This document shows, piece after piece, positions 1 to 8,300 of a DNA stretch of 64,000 nt. The stretch covers positions 372,001-436,000 of the forward strand of contig NZ_JBHUJW010000043.1 in NCBI RefSeq assembly GCF_042683565.1, written 5' to 3'. This DNA is from Brevibacillus sp042683565 (GTDB lineage Bacteria > Bacillota > Bacilli > Brevibacillales > Brevibacillaceae). The notes below the pieces were generated by a model. That model saw nothing but the letters and a program-made list of their open reading frames with translations, had not been told where the DNA came from and searched no databases. The position numbers and the translations under genes are program-made. How positions within the stretch are numbered: the first letter of the stretch is position 1; each line of letters begins with the position of its first letter.

Positions 1-586
1 ACAAGTCGCAGTAGTCGTCGGAGGAGGTAATATCTGGCGCGGACTTTCCGGCAGTTCCAAAGGAATGGATCGGGCGACCGCCGATTACATGGGCATGCTG
101 GCCACGATCATGAACTCACTCGCCTTGCAGGATGGGCTGGAGCAGGTAAACGTTCCGACACGCGTACAAACATCCATCGAGATGAGACAGGTGGCGGAAC
201 CATACATACGCCGACGTGCGATACGCCATTTGGAAAAAATGCGTGTCGTCATCTTTGCTGCAGGCACGGGCAACCCTTATTTCTCTACGGATACAACGGC
301 AGCTTTGCGCGCAGCCGAAATTGAAGCTGAAGTGATCCTGATGGCGAAGAACAAAGTAGACGGCGTGTACTCTGCAGACCCGAGCCTGGACCCGACTGCG
401 GAAAAATACGACCGCCTGACGTTCCTCGAAGTCCTGAACAAGGGACTTGGCGTCATGGACTCCACAGCATCAAGCCTGTGCATGGATAACAATATTCCAC
501 TGATCGTCTTTAACATTTCCGAAGAAGGCAATATTCGCCGGGCAGTGATGGGCGATAAGATCGGTACTCTTGTAAAGGGGGAATAA
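1..586 (+). CDS. pyrH: UMP kinase, 3' part (5' end outside window)
   Basis: This is the C-terminal 194 residues of UMP kinase, which phosphorylates UMP to UDP in cytosolic pyrimidine nucleotide synthesis. The frame is open from base 2, so the gene starts upstream of the window; the bacterial family is about 240 residues long. Visible hallmarks of the amino-acid-kinase fold are the Gly-rich VVVGGGNIWRG near the left edge, the GTGNPYFSTDTTAALRAAE segment and the KVDGVYSADP motif. The stop is 3 bases before frr, the usual pyrH-frr arrangement, so the two are probably cotranscribed. Identity is near certain; only the start is missing. Confidence 0.97.
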   Translation, partial: QVAVVVGGGNIWRGLSGSSKGMDRATADYMGMLATIMNSLALQDGLEQVNVPTRVQTSIEMRQVAEPYIRRRAIRHLEKMRVVIFAAGTGNPYFSTDTTAALRAAEIEAEVILMAKNKVDGVYSADPSLDPTAEKYDRLTFLEVLNKGLGVMDSTASSLCMDNNIPLIVFNISEEGNIRRAVMGDKIGTLVKGE

Positions 587-589
587 CGA

Positions 590-1147
590 ATGGCACAAAA
601 CGTGATCAAAGACATGGAAGATCGCATGAGCAAAGCGATTGCAAACCTGAAAAGAGACTTGTCCACTTTGCGCGCTGGTCGGGCAAACCCTGCAATGCTG
701 GACCGCGTCATGGTTGATTACTACGGCACACCGACGCCGATCAGCCAATTGGCAAACATCAGCGTTCCTGAACCGCGCATGTTGACCATTCAGCCATGGG
801 ATAAAACGGCTCTGAAAGAAATTGACCGCGCTCTGCAACAATCCGATCTGGGTATCACTCCGAGCAACGACGGCGTGATCATCCGTTTGGTCATCCCGCC
901 GCTCACCGAAGAGCGCCGCAAAGAGTTGGTGAAACTGGCAGGCAAAAGCGGCGAAGAAGCAAAAGTCGCGATTCGCAACATTCGCCGCGATGCCAACGAC
1001 GAGATCAAGAAGCTGGAAAAAGCAGCGACAATCTCCGAAGACGAATCCCGTCGCCATCAGGAGACGGTTCAAAAGACAACAGACAAGTTTATTGCTGAAG
1101 TCGACAAAATCGTGAAGGATAAAGAGAAGGACATCCTGGAAGTGTAA
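590..1147 (+). CDS. frr: Ribosome-recycling factor
   Basis: Ribosome-recycling factor splits post-termination 70S ribosomes together with EF-G. The 185-residue length is exactly typical. The N-terminal helix with KDMEDRMSKAI, the block LSTLRAGRANPAMLDRV and the C-terminal KDKEKDILEV are characteristic of the three-helix-bundle plus beta-domain protein. The ATG at 590 sits behind an AAGGGGG Shine-Dalgarno that overlaps the end of pyrH. A strong hairpin follows the stop codon, before uppS. Confidence 0.98.
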   Translation: MAQNVIKDMEDRMSKAIANLKRDLSTLRAGRANPAMLDRVMVDYYGTPTPISQLANISVPEPRMLTIQPWDKTALKEIDRALQQSDLGITPSNDGVIIRLVIPPLTEERRKELVKLAGKSGEEAKVAIRNIRRDANDEIKKLEKAATISEDESRRHQETVQKTTDKFIAEVDKIVKDKEKDILEV

Positions 1148-1201
1148 TGCAAGGGAATCCCCCTCATTTTGAGGGGGATGTACGTCTATATCTCTCATTA
1201 C
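1144..1201 (+). other. Intergenic stem-loop frr-uppS without U-tract
   Basis: A perfect 9-bp hairpin (ATCCCCCTC at 1157-1165, loop ATTTT, GAGGGGGAT at 1171-1179) lies between frr and uppS. It is flanked by a second complementary pair, GTAATG at 1144-1149 (including the frr stop) and CATTAC at 1196-1201. No run of T follows the stem, so it does not look like an intrinsic terminator. An mRNA processing or stability element between the two cistrons is more likely. Confidence 0.5.
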
Positions 1202-1214
1202 GGGGGAACACTTT

Positions 1215-1985
1215 ATGTTAGAACATCTGGCGCGCAAATGGACCCGCAAGGAAAAGCAAAACGTCCAGGAGGAATTCGACTCATCCGGCAAGATTCCGCA
1301 GCATGTGGCGATCATCATGGACGGAAACGGAAGATGGGCCAACCAGCGCAATTTACCCCGGGTCGCCGGGCATCGAGCAGGCATGAAAACGGTGAAGGAA
1401 GTTGTAAAGGCCGCTGACGAAATGGGCGTGCGGTACATGACGATGTACGCCTTTTCTACCGAAAACTGGAAGCGCCCTCGGGATGAAGTGGATTTTCTCA
1501 TGAAGCTTCCGCAGGAGTTCTTGTCGACAGAATTGGATGAATTAATTGAACGAAATGTGAGAATTCGCATGTTGGGAAGCAAGGGCGAATTGCCTTCCCA
1601 CACCTTGAAAGCCTTGCGGGAAGCGGAAGAAAAAACGCGCGACAATCACGGGTTGCAGCTCAACTTTGCGCTCAACTACGGAGGACGCGACGAACTCGTC
1701 AAGGCGTTTGCGATGATTGCTGAGCAAGTGAAAGCGGGGACACTCGACCCGAAACAATTGGATGAAGAAGTCATATCCCGTTACCTGTATACAAGCGAAA
1801 TTCCCGACCCTGACCTCTTGATTCGCACTAGTGGAGAGATTCGTTTGAGCAACTTCATGCTATGGCAATTGGCGTACACCGAAATGTGGTTTACGGATGT
1901 GCTTTGGCCAGATTTTACCCGTGAACACTTTTATCAAGCGATTGTGGAGTACCAAGGCCGAGCTCGTCGTTACGGGGCGGTATAG
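1215..1985 (+). CDS. uppS: Isoprenyl transferase (undecaprenyl diphosphate synthase)
   Basis: This cis-prenyltransferase condenses isopentenyl diphosphate onto farnesyl diphosphate to give C55 undecaprenyl diphosphate, the lipid carrier for peptidoglycan and teichoic acids. The signature DGNGRWA (Asp of the diphosphate-binding loop) occurs near residue 35 and the C-terminal R-T-S-G-E-x-R-L-S-N-F block is present. At 256 residues it is of normal length, with a slightly basic N-terminal extension. The ATG at 1215 follows a GGGGGAAC ribosome-binding site. It is followed after 17 bases by cdsA, with dxr and ispG downstream, so isoprenoid precursor and carrier synthesis are grouped. Confidence 0.97.
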   Translation: MLEHLARKWTRKEKQNVQEEFDSSGKIPQHVAIIMDGNGRWANQRNLPRVAGHRAGMKTVKEVVKAADEMGVRYMTMYAFSTENWKRPRDEVDFLMKLPQEFLSTELDELIERNVRIRMLGSKGELPSHTLKALREAEEKTRDNHGLQLNFALNYGGRDELVKAFAMIAEQVKAGTLDPKQLDEEVISRYLYTSEIPDPDLLIRTSGEIRLSNFMLWQLAYTEMWFTDVLWPDFTREHFYQAIVEYQGRARRYGAV

Positions 1986-2002
1986 CCGAGAGGTGGAATC
2001 TG

Positions 2003-2788
2003 TTGAAGCAACGAATAATAACGGGTCTGATTGGTGGGGCGGCTTTTCTGTTTTTGATTTACGCTGGGGGAGCCTGGTACTCACTTTTGGTGTTTTTACT
2101 GGCCGTCATTGGCCATTTTGAATTTATGAGGATGGCGGGTCTGAAGCCGTGGAGCGTGGCGGGATTGCTCGGGTACGTATTGCTGGCGGGCATTCTTTGG
2201 CCGTCGCTGTCTTTCGCCAGCTTGCTTGCCATCCGTACGCCGGATCTGATGCTGGCGGTCCTTTTGCTTTTATTGATTTACTCCGTTTTGCGGAAAAATC
2301 AGTTTCATATTGAACACATCGCCCTGACAATTGTGGGGGCGTTATACATAGGCTTCGGTTTTACGTATATGGCTGCTACCCGCAATCTGCCGGACGGATT
2401 GATGCTGACGGTACTGGTCATTCTCGGCATCTGGTCGACGGATTCCGGTGCTTATTTCGTCGGCAAGGCCATTGGCAGGCACAAGCTGTGGCCACAGATC
2501 AGCCCGAACAAAACGATCGAGGGCTCTTTGGGAGGACTGTTTGCTTCGATTGTGGTCGTGCTGGCTGTGAATGCGTGGCTGGGCAGCCTGAGTGTGGGAC
2601 AAGCGCTGATCCTTGCAGTGGTTGCCGGATTGATCGGCCAACTGGGAGATTTGGTGGAATCCGGCCTAAAGCGTCACTTCGGCGTGAAAGATTCCGGACA
2701 ACTGATTCCCGGGCACGGAGGAGTGTTGGACCGGTTCGACAGTTTTCTGCTTGTTTTTCCGGTATTGCATCTGCTAGGAATCGTCTAA
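2003..2788 (+). CDS. cdsA: Phosphatidate cytidylyltransferase
   Basis: CDP-diglyceride synthase makes CDP-diacylglycerol from phosphatidic acid and CTP, the branch-point for phosphatidylglycerol synthesis (pgsA lies about 49 kb downstream). The 261-residue protein is almost entirely hydrophobic with about 7-8 membrane segments. The family signature PGHGGVLDRFDS is at about residues 235-246. It starts with TTG at 2003 behind GAGAGGTGG; no better start exists in frame. Same operon as uppS and dxr. Confidence 0.96.
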   Translation: MKQRIITGLIGGAAFLFLIYAGGAWYSLLVFLLAVIGHFEFMRMAGLKPWSVAGLLGYVLLAGILWPSLSFASLLAIRTPDLMLAVLLLLLIYSVLRKNQFHIEHIALTIVGALYIGFGFTYMAATRNLPDGLMLTVLVILGIWSTDSGAYFVGKAIGRHKLWPQISPNKTIEGSLGGLFASIVVVLAVNAWLGSLSVGQALILAVVAGLIGQLGDLVESGLKRHFGVKDSGQLIPGHGGVLDRFDSFLLVFPVLHLLGIV

Positions 2789-2824
2789 GAGCTGGCGCAT
2801 AAAGAATAATAGAGGGTGAAATCA

Positions 2825-3985
2825 GTGAAGCAAATAGCACTCTTGGGGTCCACGGGCTCGATCGGAACGAGTACGCTGGATGTAGTCGCCCAGCATCCCG
2901 AGGACTTCGCCGTTGTCGCGATGGCTGCAGGCACGAATGTGGACTTGCTGGCAGAGCAGGTGATCAAGTTCCGACCCGAGCTAGTCTCTGTCGCGCACGC
3001 GCAGACTGCCTCTGCCCTGCAAGAGCGACTGGGAGGCAGGGCAAAGCCGCAGATCGTCTACGGAGCGGACGGACTGGCGCAGGTCGCGCGTCATGAGCAG
3101 GCAGACTTCGTCATGACGGCCATCGTCGGCAGCGTAGGGGTGGAGCCCACGCTCGCTGCGATCGAAGCGGGCAAGACGATCGGGCTGGCCAACAAGGAGA
3201 CGCTGGTGAGCGCAGGCCCTGTCGTCATGAAGGCGGCCCGGGAAAAAGGAGTGCCGATCATTCCCGTAGACAGCGAGCATTCTGCCGTTTTCCAATGTCT
3301 GCAGGGCGAGCGCAGCGAAGATGTTTCCCGTCTCATTCTGACCGCTTCCGGAGGGGCATTTCGCCATATGGGCAGGGAAGAACTTGCGGATGTGTCCGTC
3401 GAGCAGGCACTGGCCCATCCGAACTGGAGCATGGGGGCAAAGATCACCATCGACTCCGCTACCATGATGAACAAAGGGTTTGAGGTGATCGAGGCACACT
3501 GGCTGTTTGATTTGCCGTATGAGCGAATCGATTGCGTGCTTCACTATGAAAGCATCATTCACTCCATGGTAGAATACAGGGACAGGGCCGTCATGGCGCA
3601 GCTGGGTACGCCGGACATGCGCGTTCCGATCCAGTACGCCCTCAGCTATCCGGGCAGGATGGAGCTGGATACGGCACCGCTTGATCTCGTAAAGCTGGGC
3701 ACGCTTCACTTTGCTGCCATGGATTTTGAACGCTATCCTCTGTTACAATTGGCATACGAGTGCGGAAAAGCAGGCGGCACTCATCCTGCAGTCCTGAACG
3801 CAGCCAATGAGGTAGCCGTCGCTGCGTTTTTACAAGGGGCCATCCGTTTTCTCGAGATTGAAACGATCGTCAGAAAGACATGCGAAGCTCACCAAGGTGT
3901 AGGCAACCCGTCGCTTGCGGATATTTTTGAGGCCGATCAATGGGCCCGCTCGCATGCGCAGGAGATGTATACGGTCGGGCTTTAG
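2825..3985 (+). CDS. dxr: 1-deoxy-D-xylulose 5-phosphate reductoisomerase
   Basis: DXR converts DXP to 2-C-methyl-D-erythritol 4-phosphate with NADPH, the first committed step of the MEP isoprenoid pathway. The Rossmann motif GSTGSIGTSTLDV is at the N-terminus; the catalytic-domain segments DSEHSAVFQCL and SWSM-like NWSMGAKITIDSATMMNKG are intact. I place the start at GTG 2825, six bases after the Shine-Dalgarno GAGGGTG, rather than at the in-frame GTG 2816, which lies inside that site. Length is 386 residues, typical. IspG, a later enzyme of the same pathway, is two genes downstream. Confidence 0.97.
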   Translation: MKQIALLGSTGSIGTSTLDVVAQHPEDFAVVAMAAGTNVDLLAEQVIKFRPELVSVAHAQTASALQERLGGRAKPQIVYGADGLAQVARHEQADFVMTAIVGSVGVEPTLAAIEAGKTIGLANKETLVSAGPVVMKAAREKGVPIIPVDSEHSAVFQCLQGERSEDVSRLILTASGGAFRHMGREELADVSVEQALAHPNWSMGAKITIDSATMMNKGFEVIEAHWLFDLPYERIDCVLHYESIIHSMVEYRDRAVMAQLGTPDMRVPIQYALSYPGRMELDTAPLDLVKLGTLHFAAMDFERYPLLQLAYECGKAGGTHPAVLNAANEVAVAAFLQGAIRFLEIETIVRKTCEAHQGVGNPSLADIFEADQWARSHAQEMYTVGL

Positions 3986-4011
3986 ATACCGAATGAAAGG
4001 TGGCTGTTCAC

Positions 4012-5283
4012 TTGCCTTTTCCCAATTTGGATTCCGTTGAATCGATTCTCGCGATTGTGGTCGTGTTTGGGGTACTCGTATTCGTGCATGAACTGGGACA
4101 CTTCCTGCTGGCGAAAAAAGCGGGAATACTTTGCCGCGAATTTGCACTTGGCATGGGGCCCAAAATTTTTCGCGTGAAGCGGGGAGAAACGGAATACACG
4201 CTTCGCCTGTTGCCGATCGGGGGACTCGTCCGTATGGCGGGGGAAGACCCGGAGATGGATATGCTGAGGCCGCACATGGAAGTTAGTGTGGAACGGGATG
4301 CGGTGGGAAAGGTGACACATATCCTTTTGGATGGGCCAAACAGCGGCTCGCCACGAGCTATTTCCGGTACGGTAACTCATTTTGATCTGGAGCAAGCGCT
4401 GAACCTGACGCTTGAAATCGGAGGCGAGCAGCGCACGTTTTCCGTTCATCCGCAGGCTCAGTTGGTAAAAGATGGACAAGAAGTACAGATTGCACCGCTG
4501 AACAGGCAGTTCAAGGGCAAAAAGGTGTCGCAGCGGTTCTGGGCGATTTTCGCGGGTCCTGCTGCCAACTTTATTTTGGCCTTTCTGCTGTTCGTATCGA
4601 TCGGATTTATCTACGGCGTGCCCAAAGACAGTCCGTATCTCGGAGACGTGAGGGCAGGTGGTCCAGCTGCACAGGCCGGGCTTCAGACGGGTGACAAGAT
4701 CATCGCGATCCAGGGCAAGCCTGTCGATACGTGGAAGGAAATTGTCGAGATCGTCAGCCAGTCTCCTGGCAAGGAATTGACGTTTGAGTACGAGCGTGCC
4801 GGACAACGCCATAAAGTGCAGGTGAAGGTCGGGGCAGACGAAAACAACGTCGGCAAGATCATGGTGACCAATTCGCTGTCGTATGCCCCGGGAGAAGCCT
4901 TGAAGTACGGCGCTGCGTCTACCTACGAGTTCACCATGATGATCCTGAAAAGCCTGGGGATGCTCTTTACCGGCTCGGTCGGGATCAACGATCTGAGCGG
5001 ACCGGTGGGGATTTTCAAGATGACGGGGGAGTTCGCCCAGCAAGGGATGGCGATTCTCATAAAGTGGGCGGCAGTGCTAAGCATCAACCTGGGGCTGTTC
5101 AATTTGCTCCCGCTGCCCGCGCTCGATGGCGGCAGACTGGCATTCCTGGCGGTGGAGGCTCTTCGCGGACGTCCAGTTGACCCGCACAAGGAAGGGATGG
5201 TTCACTTCCTTGGATTTGCCTTCCTGATGCTTTTGATACTGGTCGTGACGTGGAATGACCTGCAACGGTTTTTCTTTCAATAA
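4012..5283 (+). CDS. rseP: RIP metalloprotease RseP (site-2 protease)
   Basis: Membrane-embedded zinc protease that performs the second cut in regulated intramembrane proteolysis, releasing anti-sigma factors and clearing signal-peptide remnants; the B. subtilis relative is RasP. The HExxH zinc motif is H26-E-L-G-H30 in the first membrane segment. A PDZ domain covers about residues 195-270 (GLQTGDKIIAIQGKPV), and the third zinc ligand lies in LPALDGG in a late membrane segment. The start is taken as TTG 4012, eight bases after AAAGGTGG; the upstream GTG at 4000 is inside that site. About 423 residues. Confidence 0.95.
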   Translation: MPFPNLDSVESILAIVVVFGVLVFVHELGHFLLAKKAGILCREFALGMGPKIFRVKRGETEYTLRLLPIGGLVRMAGEDPEMDMLRPHMEVSVERDAVGKVTHILLDGPNSGSPRAISGTVTHFDLEQALNLTLEIGGEQRTFSVHPQAQLVKDGQEVQIAPLNRQFKGKKVSQRFWAIFAGPAANFILAFLLFVSIGFIYGVPKDSPYLGDVRAGGPAAQAGLQTGDKIIAIQGKPVDTWKEIVEIVSQSPGKELTFEYERAGQRHKVQVKVGADENNVGKIMVTNSLSYAPGEALKYGAASTYEFTMMILKSLGMLFTGSVGINDLSGPVGIFKMTGEFAQQGMAILIKWAAVLSINLGLFNLLPLPALDGGRLAFLAVEALRGRPVDPHKEGMVHFLGFAFLMLLILVVTWNDLQRFFFQ

Positions 5284-5332
5284 CGTACCAACAGATTAGA
5301 AAGATTACAGACAAAATGAAGGATGGTGCAAA

Positions 5333-6415
5333 ATGTACAAGCGCGAGGAGACGAAACCGGTATTTGTCGGAGGCGTACAAATCGGAGGCCAGAAGAGCGT
5401 CGTCATTCAGTCGATGACGACCGCTGACACGCGTGATGTTGAAATGACATTGGCCCAGATCCAGCGGTTGCACGATGCAGGCTGCCAGATTGTTCGGCTG
5501 GCGGTCATCAACGAGGACGCCGCGCGTGCGATCAAACAGATCAAGGAGCGTTCGCCGCTGCCGCTGGTCGCTGACATTCACTTCGATCACAAGCTCGCCC
5601 TGATTGCTCTGGAGAGCGGCATCGACAAAATCCGGATCAACCCGGGGAATATCGGCTCCAAGGAGAAGACGAAACGAGTGGTCGAAGCTTGCAGAGAGCG
5701 CAATGTCCCGATCCGCATCGGGGTCAATTCCGGTTCTGTCGAAAAGCGGCTTTTGGACAAATACGGCTATCCGTCTCCGGAGGCAATCGTGGAAAGCGCC
5801 ATGGACCACGTGTACATTCTGGAGGAGCTCAACTACGACAACATCGTGATCTCGCTGAAATCTTCGGATGTACCGACGATGATCCAGACGTACTCGCTGA
5901 TGGCGCAAAAGCGCAACTATCCGCTGCACGTCGGCGTGACCGAAGCGGGTACGCAATTCTCGGGCAGCATCAAGTCCGCTGTCGGGATCGGCACGGTTCT
6001 GTCCATGGGCATCGGCGATACAATCCGTGTGTCGCTTACGGCTGATCCAGTGGAAGAAATCAAGGTTGCCAAACAAATTTTGCGTAGCCTGGACATCGTC
6101 AACAACGACCCTGTCGTCATCGCGTGCCCATCCTGCGGCCGCTGCGCGATTGACCTGATCGGGCTGGCGACAAAAGTTGAGGATGCGATTTCTACCTTGA
6201 AAGTGCCGTTGAAAGTCGCCGTTATGGGCTGTGCTGTTAACGGGCCGGGCGAGGCGCGCGAGGCCGATGTCGGCGTAGCGGGCGGCAACGGAGAAGGCCT
6301 GATTTTCCGCAATGGAGAAATTGTGCGGAAAGTGAAGGAAACCGAGCTGTTTGAAGAATTGATGAAAGAAATTAACGAAATCGTCAATGAACGCAAAGCT
6401 GCGCATGTAGGTTAA
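5333..6415 (+). CDS. ispG: 4-hydroxy-3-methylbut-2-enyl diphosphate synthase
   Basis: IspG (GcpE) reductively converts MEcPP to HMBPP in the penultimate MEP-pathway step, using a [4Fe-4S] cluster. The N-terminal TIM-barrel has VQSMTTADTRDV and VADIHFDHKLA. The C-terminal cluster domain has the cysteines in CPSCGRC and GCAVNGPGEA. Length is 360 residues, as in the short bacterial form without the insert domain. The ATG at 5333 follows GGATGGTG. It lies between rseP and proS, as in other Bacillales. Confidence 0.97.
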   Translation: MYKREETKPVFVGGVQIGGQKSVVIQSMTTADTRDVEMTLAQIQRLHDAGCQIVRLAVINEDAARAIKQIKERSPLPLVADIHFDHKLALIALESGIDKIRINPGNIGSKEKTKRVVEACRERNVPIRIGVNSGSVEKRLLDKYGYPSPEAIVESAMDHVYILEELNYDNIVISLKSSDVPTMIQTYSLMAQKRNYPLHVGVTEAGTQFSGSIKSAVGIGTVLSMGIGDTIRVSLTADPVEEIKVAKQILRSLDIVNNDPVVIACPSCGRCAIDLIGLATKVEDAISTLKVPLKVAVMGCAVNGPGEAREADVGVAGGNGEGLIFRNGEIVRKVKETELFEELMKEINEIVNERKAAHVG

Positions 6416-6447
6416 TGCGGGCTTAGAGGCATAAGGAGGACACGCAC

Positions 6448-8196
6448 GTGTTGAAGCAAAGCCAAATGTTGATTCCTACCCTGCGGGAAGTGCCTGCCGA
6501 TGCAGAGATTGCCAGCCACAAGCTGCTGCTCCGCGCCGGTATGGCCCGCCAGCTGGCATCCGGTATTTACACGTACCTGCCGCTGGCTCTTCGCACACTC
6601 CACAAAATCCAGGCCATCGTGCGTGAAGAAATGAACAACGCTGGCGCCCAGGAGCTCTTGATGCCAGCGATGCAGCCGGCAGAGCTGTGGCATCAGACAG
6701 GGCGCTGGGATGTGTACGGCCCGGAGCTGGTTCGTCTGCGCGACCGCCACGACCGCTCCTTCGCGTTGGGACCGACCCACGAGGAGGTCGTCACCAGCCT
6801 GGTGCGCGATGAGATCAACTCGTATAAAAAGCTGCCGATCAACCTGTACCAGATTCAGACGAAATTCCGCGATGAAGTCCGCCCGCGCTTCGGTCTGATC
6901 CGCTGCCGCGAGTTCATCATGAAAGATGCGTATTCCTTTGACACGACGCAAGAAGGTCTGGACCGCAACTTCCAGGCGATGTACAACGCCTACACCAACA
7001 TCTTTACCCGCGTCGGGCTGAACTTCCGCGCAGTAGAAGCGGATGCCGGAGCCATCGGCGGAAAAGGCACCTATGAATTTATGGCGCTGTGCGACATCGG
7101 CGAAGACACCATTGCCTACTCCGAAGAAGGCGATTATGCAGCGAACCTGGAAAAGGCGGAAGTTGTCTACCAGCCAGCTCCGAAGCCGGAGACGGAAGCG
7201 CCTGCCCGCGAGAAGATTCACACACCAGGTGTCAAAACGATCGAGCAATTGACAAAAGCGCTGCAAATCGAAGCGAAGCAAATCGTGAAAAGCCTGATCT
7301 ACCGCGTCGATGACAAGCTCGTCATGGCACTGGTGCGCGGCGATCACGAACTGAACGAAGTGAAGCTGAAAAACTTGTACGACGCGACGTTCGTGGGCCT
7401 TGCGACAGAGGCGGATATTTTGTCTGTCACAGGCGCTCCTGCAGGATTCGTAGGACCGGTCGGCATCGACAGCGAGAAAGTGGAGATCATCGCGGACAAC
7501 AACGTCCAGGACGTGTTCGACGGTGTCGTGGGAGCTAACGAAGCGGACTACCATCTGCAGCACGTGGTAGCCGGCCGCGACTACACCGTTTCCCGCTATG
7601 CCGATCTGCGCAACATTACGGAAGAGGATGTCTGCCCGCGCACAGGCGGTCGAATCAAGTTCGCCCGCGGCGTGGAAGTAGGGCACGTGTTCAAACTGGG
7701 CACCAAGTATTCGACGGCGATGGGCGCGACCTTCCTCGACGAAAACGGAAGAAGCCAACCGATGATCATGGGCTGCTACGGTATCGGGGTATCCCGTACA
7801 ATCGCAGCGATCATCGAACAAAACAACGATGAGAATGGCATCATTTGGCCGGTCGCGGTTGCTCCTTTCCACGTGCACGTCATTCCGGTCAATGTTAAAG
7901 TAGAAGAACAGCGTCAGATTAGCGAACAGATCGCCGAGAAGCTGCGCAAAGCGGGCGTGGAAGTGCTGTTTGACGATCGCCCTGAACGTGCAGGCGTGAA
8001 GTTCAAGGATGCGGACCTGATCGGGTTGCCGCTGCGTATTACCGTGTCCGACAAGGCTGCCGAAGAAGGCACGGTAGAAGTGCGCGTGCGCAAGACAGGA
8101 GCGGCTGTCCAAGTTCGGCTGGAAGACCTCGTCAGCGAAGTGAAGGCGATGCTGGCACGTGCAGACCGCACGGGCGCAGAACTGTTTGGAAACTAG
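6448..8196 (+). CDS. proS: Prolyl-tRNA synthetase
   Basis: Class II synthetase that charges tRNA-Pro. Visible class II motifs include TYLPLALRTLHKIQAIVREE near the N-terminus, GPTHEEVVT and the motif 2 region FRDEVRPRFGLIRCREFIMKD (two overlapping stretches around residues 130-155). An insertion editing domain that removes mis-charged Ala-tRNA-Pro occupies about residues 225-400. The anticodon-binding domain follows. At 582 residues it is the bacterial type. Start is GTG 6448 (or adjacent TTG 6451), seven bases after AAGGAGGA. A hairpin terminator follows before polC. Confidence 0.97.
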   Translation: MLKQSQMLIPTLREVPADAEIASHKLLLRAGMARQLASGIYTYLPLALRTLHKIQAIVREEMNNAGAQELLMPAMQPAELWHQTGRWDVYGPELVRLRDRHDRSFALGPTHEEVVTSLVRDEINSYKKLPINLYQIQTKFRDEVRPRFGLIRCREFIMKDAYSFDTTQEGLDRNFQAMYNAYTNIFTRVGLNFRAVEADAGAIGGKGTYEFMALCDIGEDTIAYSEEGDYAANLEKAEVVYQPAPKPETEAPAREKIHTPGVKTIEQLTKALQIEAKQIVKSLIYRVDDKLVMALVRGDHELNEVKLKNLYDATFVGLATEADILSVTGAPAGFVGPVGIDSEKVEIIADNNVQDVFDGVVGANEADYHLQHVVAGRDYTVSRYADLRNITEEDVCPRTGGRIKFARGVEVGHVFKLGTKYSTAMGATFLDENGRSQPMIMGCYGIGVSRTIAAIIEQNNDENGIIWPVAVAPFHVHVIPVNVKVEEQRQISEQIAEKLRKAGVEVLFDDRPERAGVKFKDADLIGLPLRITVSDKAAEEGTVEVRVRKTGAAVQVRLEDLVSEVKAMLARADRTGAELFGN

Positions 8197-8236
8197 GAAA
8201 CAGCAGGAAAAACCGGGGTTTTTGTCGAATTTTACG

Positions 8237-8274
8237 GGGTGCTCCCCTGCAAAAATGGGGAGTACCTCTTTTTC
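8237..8274 (+). terminator. Intrinsic terminator between proS and polC
   Basis: GGTGCTCCCC at 8238-8247 pairs with GGGGAGTACC at 8257-8266 (one G-U), loop of nine bases, then a T-rich tract ending CTCTTTTTCTTG. It lies only about 27 bases before the polC ATG at 8301, so it either ends the upstream operon or attenuates read-through into polC. Confidence 0.75.
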
Positions 8275-8300
8275 TTGTTTTCAGGGGGTGTTGCAGCAAC

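Noticed and set aside
470..1645. 391-codon minus-strand frame across pyrH, frr and uppS
   Set aside because: Crosses three certain genes and a hairpin, without any translation signal.
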